A DNA stretch of 42,638 nt, taken from positions 1-42,638 of the forward strand of contig WHTK01000028.1 in the NCBI GenBank assembly GCA_009377745.1. Reading direction: 5' to 3'. The translations under genes and the position numbers were made by a program. This document shows positions 8,590 to 15,600 of the stretch, in pieces; within the stretch, counting starts at the first letter, position 1; each line of letters starts with the position of its first letter. This DNA is from Dehalococcoidia bacterium. GTDB lineage: Bacteria > Chloroflexota > Dehalococcoidia > DSTF01 > WHTK01. Below the pieces are notes generated by a model. The model was not told the origin of the DNA, searched no databases, and saw only the letters and a list, made by a program, of their open reading frames with translations.

Positions 8590-9019
8590 CCTCCACCAAC
8601 CTGAGGCGGATTGCCTTGGAGTGACCAAAGAATTCCTCCGGGTCTCCAAGGTGCATCTTGATTGACACAGATATCGATTCTCCGGGCGGAATCTTCAGCC
8701 TGGGAACGGACATCGGGCCGTAGTCGCCATCATCGGTGCTGATGCTGAATTCAAAGCTTTCAGGTGCACGGCTGAGGCCAACAAGACTCACGTCCGTGGC
8801 CTCAGCGGAGATATTCGTCACTGTGAAGTCCCAGGTTTGGCTCAGGCCGGAGATAAGGCCGGTAGAAGAACGCCAAGACGGTTGGTCCACCACCAGGTGG
8901 TCGGGACCAGAAGCCTCAATCGAGATCACTGTGGGCCGGGACGAATACGACAGCCAGAGCATCAACGCCAGGAGGGCGACGAATGCTCCAACCGGTATTA
9001 GCCAGACATGACGGGTCAT
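8570..9019 (-). CDS. Membrane-anchored protein with exported beta-sandwich-like domain
   Basis: This 149-residue protein has a short cytoplasmic N-terminus, one helix (residues 6-24, WLIPVGAFVALLALMLWL) and an exported part with alternating beta pattern, including WDFTVTNISAEATDVSLVGL and IPPGESISVSIKM. That layout resembles cell-surface immunoglobulin-like or DUF4352-like folds, with no detectable catalytic motif. It begins 12 bp after the end of the membrane LuxR regulator 10513-9032 and overlaps the next gene, so the three probably form one operon. Its role may be as an exported partner of that regulator; this is inferred from position only. Confidence 0.7.
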   Translation of the reverse strand: MTRHVWLIPVGAFVALLALMLWLSYSSRPTVISIEASGPDHLVVDQPSWRSSTGLISGLSQTWDFTVTNISAEATDVSLVGLSRAPESFEFSISTDDGDYGPMSVPRLKIPPGESISVSIKMHLGDPEEFFGHSKAIRLRLVEDAAKSR

Positions 9020-9031
9020 AACCTTCGCCCT

Positions 9032-10513
9032 TCAACTGCCGGGCAAGAGAACATCGACCCTGTCGCCGAGGGAGTCAGCTACGCGGTCGAGACGCCCGAT
9101 ACTTACATCAAGCACTTCGAGGCGGCCTGACCGCAGCACGTAGACGCGCTGATTGCTCTGGGGAAGGTAGTAGTCCGCCTCAGGCACACGCCCCACTGCT
9201 CTCGACCGTGGCCGCGAGGTCGTAGACGACGAAGCCCAGGTTTGGCTCATGCGCTCCCCAAGGACTATCGCGGTAGACGATGAAGAGCCGGTCACCACCC
9301 AGGTCGAAGGACTCTTGGATCCGCGGCACAAAGGGGCTGTCGGTCGGCAATGCATGGGATCTGATCCTTGTGCCGTCTGCCGCTTCCTTCACGATCTGGC
9401 CTTCCTGGAGCAGGACAGCAAGTTCACCGGCACTCGTAAGAGTCCCGAATACGGGCGTCACCTTCATGCGCGAGACCATGAACTCGGTGTTGAAGGGACG
9501 CTCTTCAGTGAAGTCTAGGCTGCGCACGACCGATCCGTCCGGTTCTATCAGCGCCATCCAGCCGAAATCTGCGGGATACTGGGTGCGACACGTTGCCACG
9601 ACGTTGTGAGGACCGCTGGGGCCAATGCCGGAATGCCGCAGCCCACCGGCAGCGGGACGTCGATCGCGGCTGCGGTCGGGTTGTCCATGTCAACGATCGA
9701 CACGGCGTGAGAATCGCAGACGGACGCATCGCCACCACTCGGACAGATGTTCCTCACGCTGTCGTAGTAGAGATAGCGCTGATCGTTCGAGAGAACCATC
9801 GGCTGGCAGAAGCCGTGGCAGCTTGGCCGATTGGGTAAGTCTATGGTTCGTAGCACTCGGTTTGGGTCCGCAAGGTCGTAGACCTTGAGCACGGGATCAG
9901 CGAGTTGCCCTTGGCTCCCCGGCTTGGGAGGCAGTTCGGCAACCAGCAACTGCTGGCTGTTTTGGCGCACAAGCACCATCGGCGCATAGCCCACGTTCAG
10001 GGATGCCCTTCGGCTACCGGATTGGAGGTCGCGAATGTGAAGCCTTCTATCTTCAGACTCCAGCTCGATAAGCGATTGACTGAACAAAGACTCCGTCGCT
10101 GCCGCAGCCGGCGAGGGTTGGGTCAGCCCGTCAATGCCGATGCTCTCGCTTTGTCGCGGTAGTTCGTCGCCGCCTTTGCCGGGCCAGAGCGCCCAACCGG
10201 CTGTGAGGATAAGGGCGCCAACGAGGGCGAGTGCAGCCAGGCTGAGCTTCTTACCGACGAAGACACCGGGCAAGATAAGCTGTTGCTGATCACGCCGGCT
10301 CTCCCACCAAGCGGCCAGGTCGTGCCTGTCTTCTTGGCCGGTCTCAGCCAGCAGTTCGGAAATATGCCACTTCACAGTCTCGGCGGAGATTCCGAGCTCG
10401 GAAGCAATGACCGCGTTGCTCTTTCCCTCAATCAGGGCATCCAGCACGCGTCGCTGTGCGGGCGAAGGCCGCCATTGTCTCCATCGTCGCCAGAAGCCGG
10501 TTCGTCTGTTCAC
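9032..10513 (-). pseudogene. Membrane LuxR-type regulator with exported propeller-like domain, two compensating frameshifts
   Basis: GTG 10513 opens a protein with a basic N-terminus, a divergent LuxR HTH (SPAQRRVLDALIEGKSNAVIASELGISAETVKWHISELL), a membrane helix near residues 90-111 and a long exported domain with propeller-like strands. The frame breaks twice. Near 9618 four C would need to be five to pass from 'IPALAP' to 'SGPHNVVATC'. Near 9195 four G would need to be three to pass from 'ATVESSG' to 'RVPEADYYL'. Because one base is lost and one gained, the whole region 10513-9032 restores to 493 codons with both ends intact. Both lesions are in homopolymers, so sequence error is more likely than decay. 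The HTH lacks the LTPRE word and GRP motif of the other members, making it a distant paralog. Confidence 0.7.
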
Positions 10514-10521
10514 GCGGACCA

Positions 10522-10550
10522 TTATCACAGGGCTGCAAGAGGTGTCACCC
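10522..10550 (-). promoter_or_regulatory. Leaderless promoter for the 10513 regulator operon
   Basis: GGGTGA (10550-10545), 17 bp and TGATAA (10527-10522) stand 8 nt before GTG 10513. This supports GTG 10513 rather than the upstream GTG 10528 or ATG 10522, both of which would lie inside the -10 element. Confidence 0.45.
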
Positions 10551-10682
10551 CCCGCTCAACCTCTGTCGCCGGATCGCCGGTGCCGGCCTTAAGACTGCCG
10601 AGCAGCCAGGATTCACTTTGTATACGCGTCCTGCTGACTTCACTGTCAGCCCGCCGCGCGAATCAGAACACTTGTGTGGCTA

Positions 10683-10712
10683 GGGTAAAGCTCCACTGCC
10701 AGTTGTTACGAT
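10683..10712 (+). promoter_or_regulatory. Promoter with a leader for the 10750 regulator
   Basis: GGGTAA (10683-10688), 18 bp and TACGAT (10707-10712) fit the shared pattern. Unlike the other members, the start codon is 37 nt further on and is preceded by GAGGAGCAGG (10738-10747), a good Shine-Dalgarno. The leader contains CCTCGA...TCGAGG, a 6-bp inverted repeat (10713-10741) that could fold over the ribosome-binding site. Confidence 0.45.
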
Positions 10713-10749
10713 CCTCGAGCGCTGAAGAGCATCGATCGAGGAGCAGGAA

Positions 10750-11742
10750 ATGAGACAAGGCAGGCCTCGCCATCCCGACATACTCACGCCCCGTGAATGG
10801 CAGGTGTTCGACTTGATCTCCGAGGGGCTGACCAACGAGGAGATCGCCAACCGCCTTGGTATCTCAATCCATGGTGCGAGATACCACGTGGCCGAAATCC
10901 TCTCCAAGCTGGGCGTTTCGTCTCGTGAAGAAGCAGTCCGTGTCCTGGCAAACCGCAAGCCAGGACTCGGACTCTGGCCGTCGCTCGAGTGGTTCAGGGC
11001 CAAGTTGCCTATAGCGAGCAAGCCTCCGATGTCCTTTGTAATGACCCCCGGATTGGCCGCGGCTGCTGTTGGTCTTGTAGCCGCCTTCATGCTGTTTGGC
11101 CCCTGGAGTTTTGGGGCAAGCTCTGATGGTTCGACGGTGCTAGATCGTGTGTTTGTCAATCGAACGGAGCCAAGTGTAGACGTACTTATTGAGGATTCGG
11201 ACACAGGTGCCTTTCTGACACTGTCGGGGCAGGTGGAGCAGACGGTCATAGCTATGCATCCGGACGCCGTGCTAAAGCAGGTCGACGTCCACGGCGCCAA
11301 TGAATGGATCCAGTTCCGCTTTCTCACGACGACCGCCAGCTGCGAAGAGGAGTTCGCGCCCGCCGACGATCCGGACATCCGGGGCTTATACGCCGACAAA
11401 TGCGACATCTTCGTCACTGTCCCGGCCGGCGCGCGCAGCGATCCGTGGCACTGGCAGGAACGCGATGCCTGGCAGGGTGATATGGGCACTCAACCACTCG
11501 ATCTGGCCTCCGTGCTCGTCGGGCCGGACGCCGTCAAACAGGCCGCCCTGGCCCAGTGGCCCGGCTGCACTCCAACCTCGATGACTCTCGCCGATTCTGG
11601 CGGACAGCTCACCTGGACCGCGTTCTGCTCCAAACCCGATGGTGGGATGTTCTCGGGAACGGCCAATGCTCGAATCGGAGACTTCGTGCCAAGCGTTGGC
11701 GGCCCTGTATATCCACCTCCAACGGCTCCGGCCTCGAGGTAG
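10750..11742 (+). CDS. Membrane LuxR-type regulator with unknown exported domain
   Basis: The 330-residue protein begins MRQGRPRHPDILTPREWQVF and has a full HTH (NEEIANRLGISIHGARYHVAEI) to about residue 62, a linker, a membrane helix near 97-117 and an exported domain of about 210 residues. That domain carries four Cys (TASCEEEF, DKCDIF, PGCTPTS, AFCSKP), enough for two disulfides, and ends in a Pro-rich tail. I do not recognise the fold. In the HTH the usual ENTAKFH is changed to IHGARYH, so the recognition helix differs from its paralogs and the DNA target may differ. It is convergent with the lipoprotein gene 13211-11778, with only 35 bp between the stops. Confidence 0.85.
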   Translation: MRQGRPRHPDILTPREWQVFDLISEGLTNEEIANRLGISIHGARYHVAEILSKLGVSSREEAVRVLANRKPGLGLWPSLEWFRAKLPIASKPPMSFVMTPGLAAAAVGLVAAFMLFGPWSFGASSDGSTVLDRVFVNRTEPSVDVLIEDSDTGAFLTLSGQVEQTVIAMHPDAVLKQVDVHGANEWIQFRFLTTTASCEEEFAPADDPDIRGLYADKCDIFVTVPAGARSDPWHWQERDAWQGDMGTQPLDLASVLVGPDAVKQAALAQWPGCTPTSMTLADSGGQLTWTAFCSKPDGGMFSGTANARIGDFVPSVGGPVYPPPTAPASR

Positions 11743-11777
11743 GTGGGAGGCACTTCGGTGGTCGATGCCACGCCAGA

Positions 11778-13211
11778 CTAGGGCCCTTCGCAGATTGTGC
11801 TGGCAACCAGCCACCGTCCATCCGGAGACCACTGCACGCAGCCCACGTACTCACCAATCATCTGCTCCTGGCCCGAAGCGAGATCCAGGATGCTTACGAC
11901 GTTTTTCACCACCGGCTGGCCAGGGCTAGTTCGAGGCTGCGGCTGGAGGTAGACGAGTTGGGCGCCCTGCGGCGAGAACTCGGCCTGCACTGAAGCTCCT
12001 TGCTGGTCGCGAAGACAGTGGATGGTTTGCCAGTCGGAAATTCGGAAGATAGTCAAACCGGGGCACGCATTAGCCCCGCGCACCATCAAGAACTCGCCGC
12101 TCGCGGACCACGCCTCAAATTCACCGGCAACCTTCGCGATTTGCTGCCCCTGGAGATTGAGGATTCGCGTGCCCGCCGCTATGCCGGGGATTGCAAGGTT
12201 GGAAACGAGAGCAAAGCTGCGACCGTCCGGTGAGAAGGGAGAGTTACCTTGCCCAGCGCCGGTGAGGCCATCACCGAGCGGTAGCTCGGTCGTTACGCCG
12301 GAATCGAGGTTCTGAGTGTGGAGCCTAACCGGCCCGAAGTAAGAGCCGTCGGTCACAAGCGCCATACGGACGTTGGTGTTGGCTACCCACCAGGCATGTG
12401 ACGTTACTTCAACGGCCTCATGGTCCCGAAGCGGCGAAGCAGCACGGCCGCCGTAGTGGCGGAAGTAGTCGCTGGTGGCCGACCACTCCGAGGGGACTCG
12501 GAAGTCACCACCGCCCTCAAACACGAGGCGATCGACCTCCCGCGTCGTGCCGGTTTCAGCATCGAAGACGAAGAAGATGCGCTCTGGAGTCGAGGCGTCG
12601 AATACCTGATTGAAGGCAAGCCAGCGTCCGTCCGGCGACCAGGCGGCAAGCGTACCGCTCGGTTGGAGGACCACCTCAGTGCCGCGGGCCTCACGAACGG
12701 TCAGATCGGCGCGGTTCGGATCGCCCGGACGTTCGCGATAGAAGGCAATGAAGCTTCCGTCATAGTTCACGGCAGGTATCGTGCCATGCGTCAGAGGGGT
12801 GCGCGGCAGGTTAGGGTCATCCAGCGCGACCGTGAAGAGGCCAGCAGACGGATTTCGCCGCGCCGTGTCGTAGACCAGAAGACTGCCGTCGCCGGCGAAC
12901 GAGGCGTAGACAAGCGGCGCATCCAGGGAAAGCTTGCGCCCGCTTGCCACTTCCACCAAAGCACTGGACTCGAGTTGTTCTCCAGGGTTATTGCCTGCTG
13001 TCGCCGGCGCAGTGGGCGCCAGCGGGCTCTGAACGGGAGAGGCGAGGGGAGATTCCTCGGAGTTGCCGGAACATGCCTGCATCAGCAGCACAGCAAGTAC
13101 GGCCATGCCCACCTGCAGGATTTGCAGCACTCCCTTGTAAGGCTGGCCTAGCAGGCAGGCCACCGACAATGGCCGTGCAGTCCTCTTGCCTGAGGGTACT
13201 CGCGACCTCAT
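11778..13211 (-). CDS. Beta-propeller lipoprotein
   Basis: From ATG 13211 the 477-residue product has a lipobox (VLAVLLMQACSG), a Ser/Pro/Ala-rich linker, and six propeller-type repeats with WSPDGRWLAF, FSPDGRSFAL, WSASGEFLMV, FSPQGAQLVY and WSPDGRWLVA. It should be an exported, lipid-anchored TolB/PD40-like propeller, probably a binding or scaffold protein rather than an enzyme. The N-terminal region before the hydrophobic core is long (about 35 residues), so a later start is possible. ATG 13211 overlaps the methyltransferase stop as ATGA, suggesting translational coupling. Its fold is like the exported part of the LuxR regulator at 4517-2829. Confidence 0.82.
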   Translation of the reverse strand: MRSRVPSGKRTARPLSVACLLGQPYKGVLQILQVGMAVLAVLLMQACSGNSEESPLASPVQSPLAPTAPATAGNNPGEQLESSALVEVASGRKLSLDAPLVYASFAGDGSLLVYDTARRNPSAGLFTVALDDPNLPRTPLTHGTIPAVNYDGSFIAFYRERPGDPNRADLTVREARGTEVVLQPSGTLAAWSPDGRWLAFNQVFDASTPERIFFVFDAETGTTREVDRLVFEGGGDFRVPSEWSATSDYFRHYGGRAASPLRDHEAVEVTSHAWWVANTNVRMALVTDGSYFGPVRLHTQNLDSGVTTELPLGDGLTGAGQGNSPFSPDGRSFALVSNLAIPGIAAGTRILNLQGQQIAKVAGEFEAWSASGEFLMVRGANACPGLTIFRISDWQTIHCLRDQQGASVQAEFSPQGAQLVYLQPQPRTSPGQPVVKNVVSILDLASGQEQMIGEYVGCVQWSPDGRWLVASTICEGP

Positions 13212-14068
13212 GACTTCCTCGCCACGAAGGCCATCCACGGATTCCTAGACGTCACGGACTTATCCAGGCGTCCATACGCCTTCGTGAATACGTCGATCTG
13301 GTCGTCGTAGCCCATCCCAGGGAGTGCGTTGTCGGCGAAGATCGGGACCCGCAACCATGCCAGCTGACTCTCCGCGGAATTCTCATACTCGAAGAGCCTC
13401 TGTTCGACCAGCTCGAGCCCACAACCCTTCAGCATCTCTTCGATGGCCTCTGGGCTAAGAAGCCGCCCCTGCCTGAGCACTGGATGGGGCGGCGCATAGT
13501 CATACTCAAGGACGGCCACCGCCTGTATCAGGTCGAAGAACGTGGGCTTGGCTGGTCGTAGCTCCTGAGGACTGAGTGGCAGCATCAGGAACTGCCGCCC
13601 AATGTTGAACGCAAGGCGGCCAGCAGGGCGCAGCACGGCAGCGGCCGCCGCAACCGCACGCTCCATGTCTAGCTGCCAGATCGCCGCGTTGCAGACGATC
13701 ACGTCTGCCGCGTCTAGATGTGCCGCGAGGTCTACCGCAGGTGCGATTCTCCACTGTACTCTCGGGTCGGATACGCGGCGGCGAGCTACATCGACCATGG
13801 CGCTTGAGGCGTCGATAGCGGTGACGATTGCGTCTGGGCGGGCTCGGGCGAGGATTGCCTCCGTTGTCACTCCCGTTCCGCAGGCTAGATCGACGATCGA
13901 AGCCGCCTGCTCTATCCCGGCGAGGTCGACCAGGTCGCGGCTCGTTTCGCGGTAGAGAGCATGCGTTCTGGCAAAGTGGTCGTAGAGCTCCGCGGTCTCC
14001 GGCTCATACCATCCGTTCATTAGACCTATCGCCTCCTGACCTCCATGATGCCGCTCTCCAACCATCAC
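13208..14068 (-). CDS. Class I SAM-dependent methyltransferase
   Basis: The product has the Rossmann-type methyltransferase motifs in order: IVDLACGTGVTTEAIL (motif I, SAM binding), AIDASSAMVDVA (acidic loop after strand 2), DVIVCNAAIWQL (motif IV region) and LRPAGRLAFNIG (motif post-IV). It resembles the ubiquinone/menaquinone-type Methyltransf_11/25 group, but the substrate cannot be deduced. Two starts are possible: GTG 14068 directly after the previous stop, or ATG 14020 (MNGWYEPETAELYDHFA), which has AGGAGG about 10 nt upstream and matches where such proteins usually begin. I favour 14020. It is coupled through ATGA to the propeller lipoprotein gene. Confidence 0.85.
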   Translation of the reverse strand: MMVGERHHGGQEAIGLMNGWYEPETAELYDHFARTHALYRETSRDLVDLAGIEQAASIVDLACGTGVTTEAILARARPDAIVTAIDASSAMVDVARRRVSDPRVQWRIAPAVDLAAHLDAADVIVCNAAIWQLDMERAVAAAAAVLRPAGRLAFNIGRQFLMLPLSPQELRPAKPTFFDLIQAVAVLEYDYAPPHPVLRQGRLLSPEAIEEMLKGCGLELVEQRLFEYENSAESQLAWLRVPIFADNALPGMGYDDQIDVFTKAYGRLDKSVTSRNPWMAFVARKS

Positions 14069-14071
14069 TCA

Positions 14072-15094
14072 CTATCGCTGGTCATAGTGCGCAAACACAG
14101 CAGCCGCGATCACCTCGATCAGGTTAGTGTCGCTCTCGCGGTCCCAGAGGACGGCTATCACATACGTCCCCTTCGGTGCGAAAACGATGCCCGCCTCATG
14201 GCGCGCCCGCTCTAGCAGCCCCGTCTTGTGGGCCACACCCACACTCAATGGGACGCCAACTCGCAGACCATTATCCGTCTGCTCCGAAAGCAGCAACTCG
14301 ATCATCGCCTCGTGCGACGCTTCCGGCAGTAATCCGCCTTCGGCAATCACTTCCAGCAGGACGCCGAGATCGCGCGCCGTCGCCAGGGAGTCGCCCGGAT
14401 AAAAGAGGCCGCTATCGAAGATGCCGAGCGCTTCGAGTGCGGCGTTGACATTGGTGAAGCCGATGCTGTCCTGGAGGAGCACTGCCGTCGGCGTGTCACT
14501 GATCGACATCATCAGGCTCAGTGCGTCTCTGACCGTGACGAGTTCGCCAACCTGCACCGCGTTCGTACCCAGCTCGAATTCCTTGTGGTAGGCAGTCATT
14601 TCCATCAGGTCATCGAAGTCGACGAGACCGAATGATTGCTGGCGAAACGTCTCCCACATCACGAAGAGCTTGAAAATTGAGGCAGCCCGAAACGCTGCAT
14701 TGGCGTTGACGCTTGCTCCGCGGCCGTCGTCGAGGTTCTTGACGTAGACGCCGTATGAACCCGCTTCGTTGCCCAGGATGGTTTCGAGGAGCGGCTGAAG
14801 CTCCCCGTCTGGCCGAAAAGGAGACGGTTGCCTGGTCGGGCTTACGACCAGGGGGCCAGTAGGCTTGCGCGTAGGTGTCCGTAGAGGTGGAGCGGTTGCT
14901 GAAGGTGCCGTTGACGCCGGCTCACGTGTTGCAGTCGGCGGTCGAGCCGTGGCCTGCCTAATGGGGCTTGCCTGAGATAGCGGGGTACCGTCACCGGCCG
15001 AGGTCTCCTCCCTTGCCGTCGAACAGCCACCGACAATCGCGCCTACCAGGGCCATCAACAACGCCCGGCAGGCCAGGCTTCTCAAAGGCCGCAT
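14072..15094 (-). CDS. Lipoprotein with serine beta-lactamase-like (class A fold) domain
   Basis: ATG 15094 (MRPLRSLACRALLMALV) gives a 340-residue protein with a lipobox (IVGGCS), a Thr/Pro-rich linker to about residue 95 and a domain with beta-lactamase-family motifs: S139-x-x-K142 (AASIFK), S199-D200-T201 in place of SDN, and K290-T-G (AHKTG). No ExxLN-type omega loop is seen between the second and third motifs; the matching stretch reads FYPGDSLATARD. So the deacylating Glu of true class A enzymes seems absent, and a slow-turnover penicillin-binding or other acyl-enzyme function is as likely as resistance. The start 15094 is preferred to an upstream ATG at 15172 because the zinc ribbon gene ends 15 bp before it and GAAGGG lies just upstream. 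Confidence 0.83.
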   Translation of the reverse strand: MRPLRSLACRALLMALVGAIVGGCSTAREETSAGDGTPLSQASPIRQATARPPTATREPASTAPSATAPPLRTPTRKPTGPLVVSPTRQPSPFRPDGELQPLLETILGNEAGSYGVYVKNLDDGRGASVNANAAFRAASIFKLFVMWETFRQQSFGLVDFDDLMEMTAYHKEFELGTNAVQVGELVTVRDALSLMMSISDTPTAVLLQDSIGFTNVNAALEALGIFDSGLFYPGDSLATARDLGVLLEVIAEGGLLPEASHEAMIELLLSEQTDNGLRVGVPLSVGVAHKTGLLERARHEAGIVFAPKGTYVIAVLWDRESDTNLIEVIAAAVFAHYDQR

Positions 15095-15108
15095 CCCTTC
15101 ATATTTGT

Positions 15109-15384
15109 CTAGACGCGTTGAAGGCCAGAGCCGTTCCAGCCCGAGGTTGAGCGAGTCGAGGAGCTTGCCCACACTCGCCTCTCACTTGCTGTCGTCGAGC
15201 CTGTGCTTGCTCTGAACTTCGTAGACAAGTTGTTCCCAGGAGCCCTCTCTTGGCTGTCCTTGTCAGCAGGGCCAGTGGAGTGTCCGCAATTCAGGCAGAC
15301 GAATCCGTCAAAGTCATTGTCCAGTCGGCCGGTACGGCAGCGTTGGCATTTCTTCCGCATCTGAGGAGGTTGCTTCCGGTTCAT
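15109..15384 (-). CDS. Small zinc ribbon protein
   Basis: The 91-residue product starts MNRKQPPQMRKKCQRC and has two CxxC knuckles (KKCQRCRTG and FVCLNCGHS, 13 residues apart), a classical four-Cys zinc ribbon. The remainder is Ser/Thr/Arg-rich and looks disordered. Zinc ribbons of this type often bind nucleic acid or partner proteins, but no specific function can be assigned. Its ATG overlaps the stop of a 29-codon ORF (ATGA at 15384-15381), and its stop lies 15 bp before the beta-lactamase-like gene, so it sits in the same operon. Confidence 0.65.
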   Translation of the reverse strand: MNRKQPPQMRKKCQRCRTGRLDNDFDGFVCLNCGHSTGPADKDSQERAPGNNLSTKFRASTGSTTASERRVWASSSTRSTSGWNGSGLQRV

Positions 15385-15470
15385 AGCCACTCGTGCCCCC
15401 TTATTCGGAGGGCAGACCGTGTCGTCTCGAAATGGAGTGGAAGCCAGAACTGGCTGTCAGGATGAGGCAT
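15381..15470 (-). CDS. 29-codon small ORF at the head of the operon
   Basis: ATG 15470 lies 7 nt after a -10 box and opens a 29-residue ORF (starts MPHPDSQFWLPLHF, ends RGHEWL). Its TGA overlaps the ATG of the zinc ribbon gene as ATGA. A leaderless small ORF directly coupled to the next gene suggests either a translated leader peptide or a device for starting translation of the zinc ribbon gene. The peptide sequence itself gives no function. Confidence 0.4.
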   Translation of the reverse strand: MPHPDSQFWLPLHFETTRSALRIRGHEWL

Positions 15471-15477
15471 CACTAAG

Positions 15478-15506
15478 ACACTAGGCGGTTCCAGGGCGAA
15501 TTACCC
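15478..15506 (-). promoter_or_regulatory. Leaderless promoter of the 15470-11778 operon
   Basis: GGGTAA (15506-15501), 17 bp and TAGTGT (15483-15478) precede ATG 15470 by 7 nt. Just upstream is ATTAGAAACGGG, close to the TAGAAATCGGG box seen before tadB, though a single copy is weak evidence. Confidence 0.5.
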
Positions 15507-15565
15507 TACCCGTTTCTAATCAATGAGGGTTGGGTGAACTGGTCTGGCGAACATACGTCCGGGTG

Positions 15566-15594
15566 AGGAAAATCAGTAGGAGGCCTGATAAGTT
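15566..15594 (+). promoter_or_regulatory. Leaderless promoter of the four-repeat LuxR regulator
   Basis: AGGAAA (15566-15571), 17 bp and TAAGTT (15589-15594), preceded by TGA as in other members, stand 6 nt before GTG 15601. There is no Shine-Dalgarno at a useful distance. Confidence 0.4.
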
Positions 15595-15600
15595 GTCAAC

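Noticed and set aside
9190..9625. Programmed ribosomal frameshifting
   Set aside because: The breaks are at plain C and G runs without a slippery heptamer or downstream structure that I could see, and occur twice in one gene.
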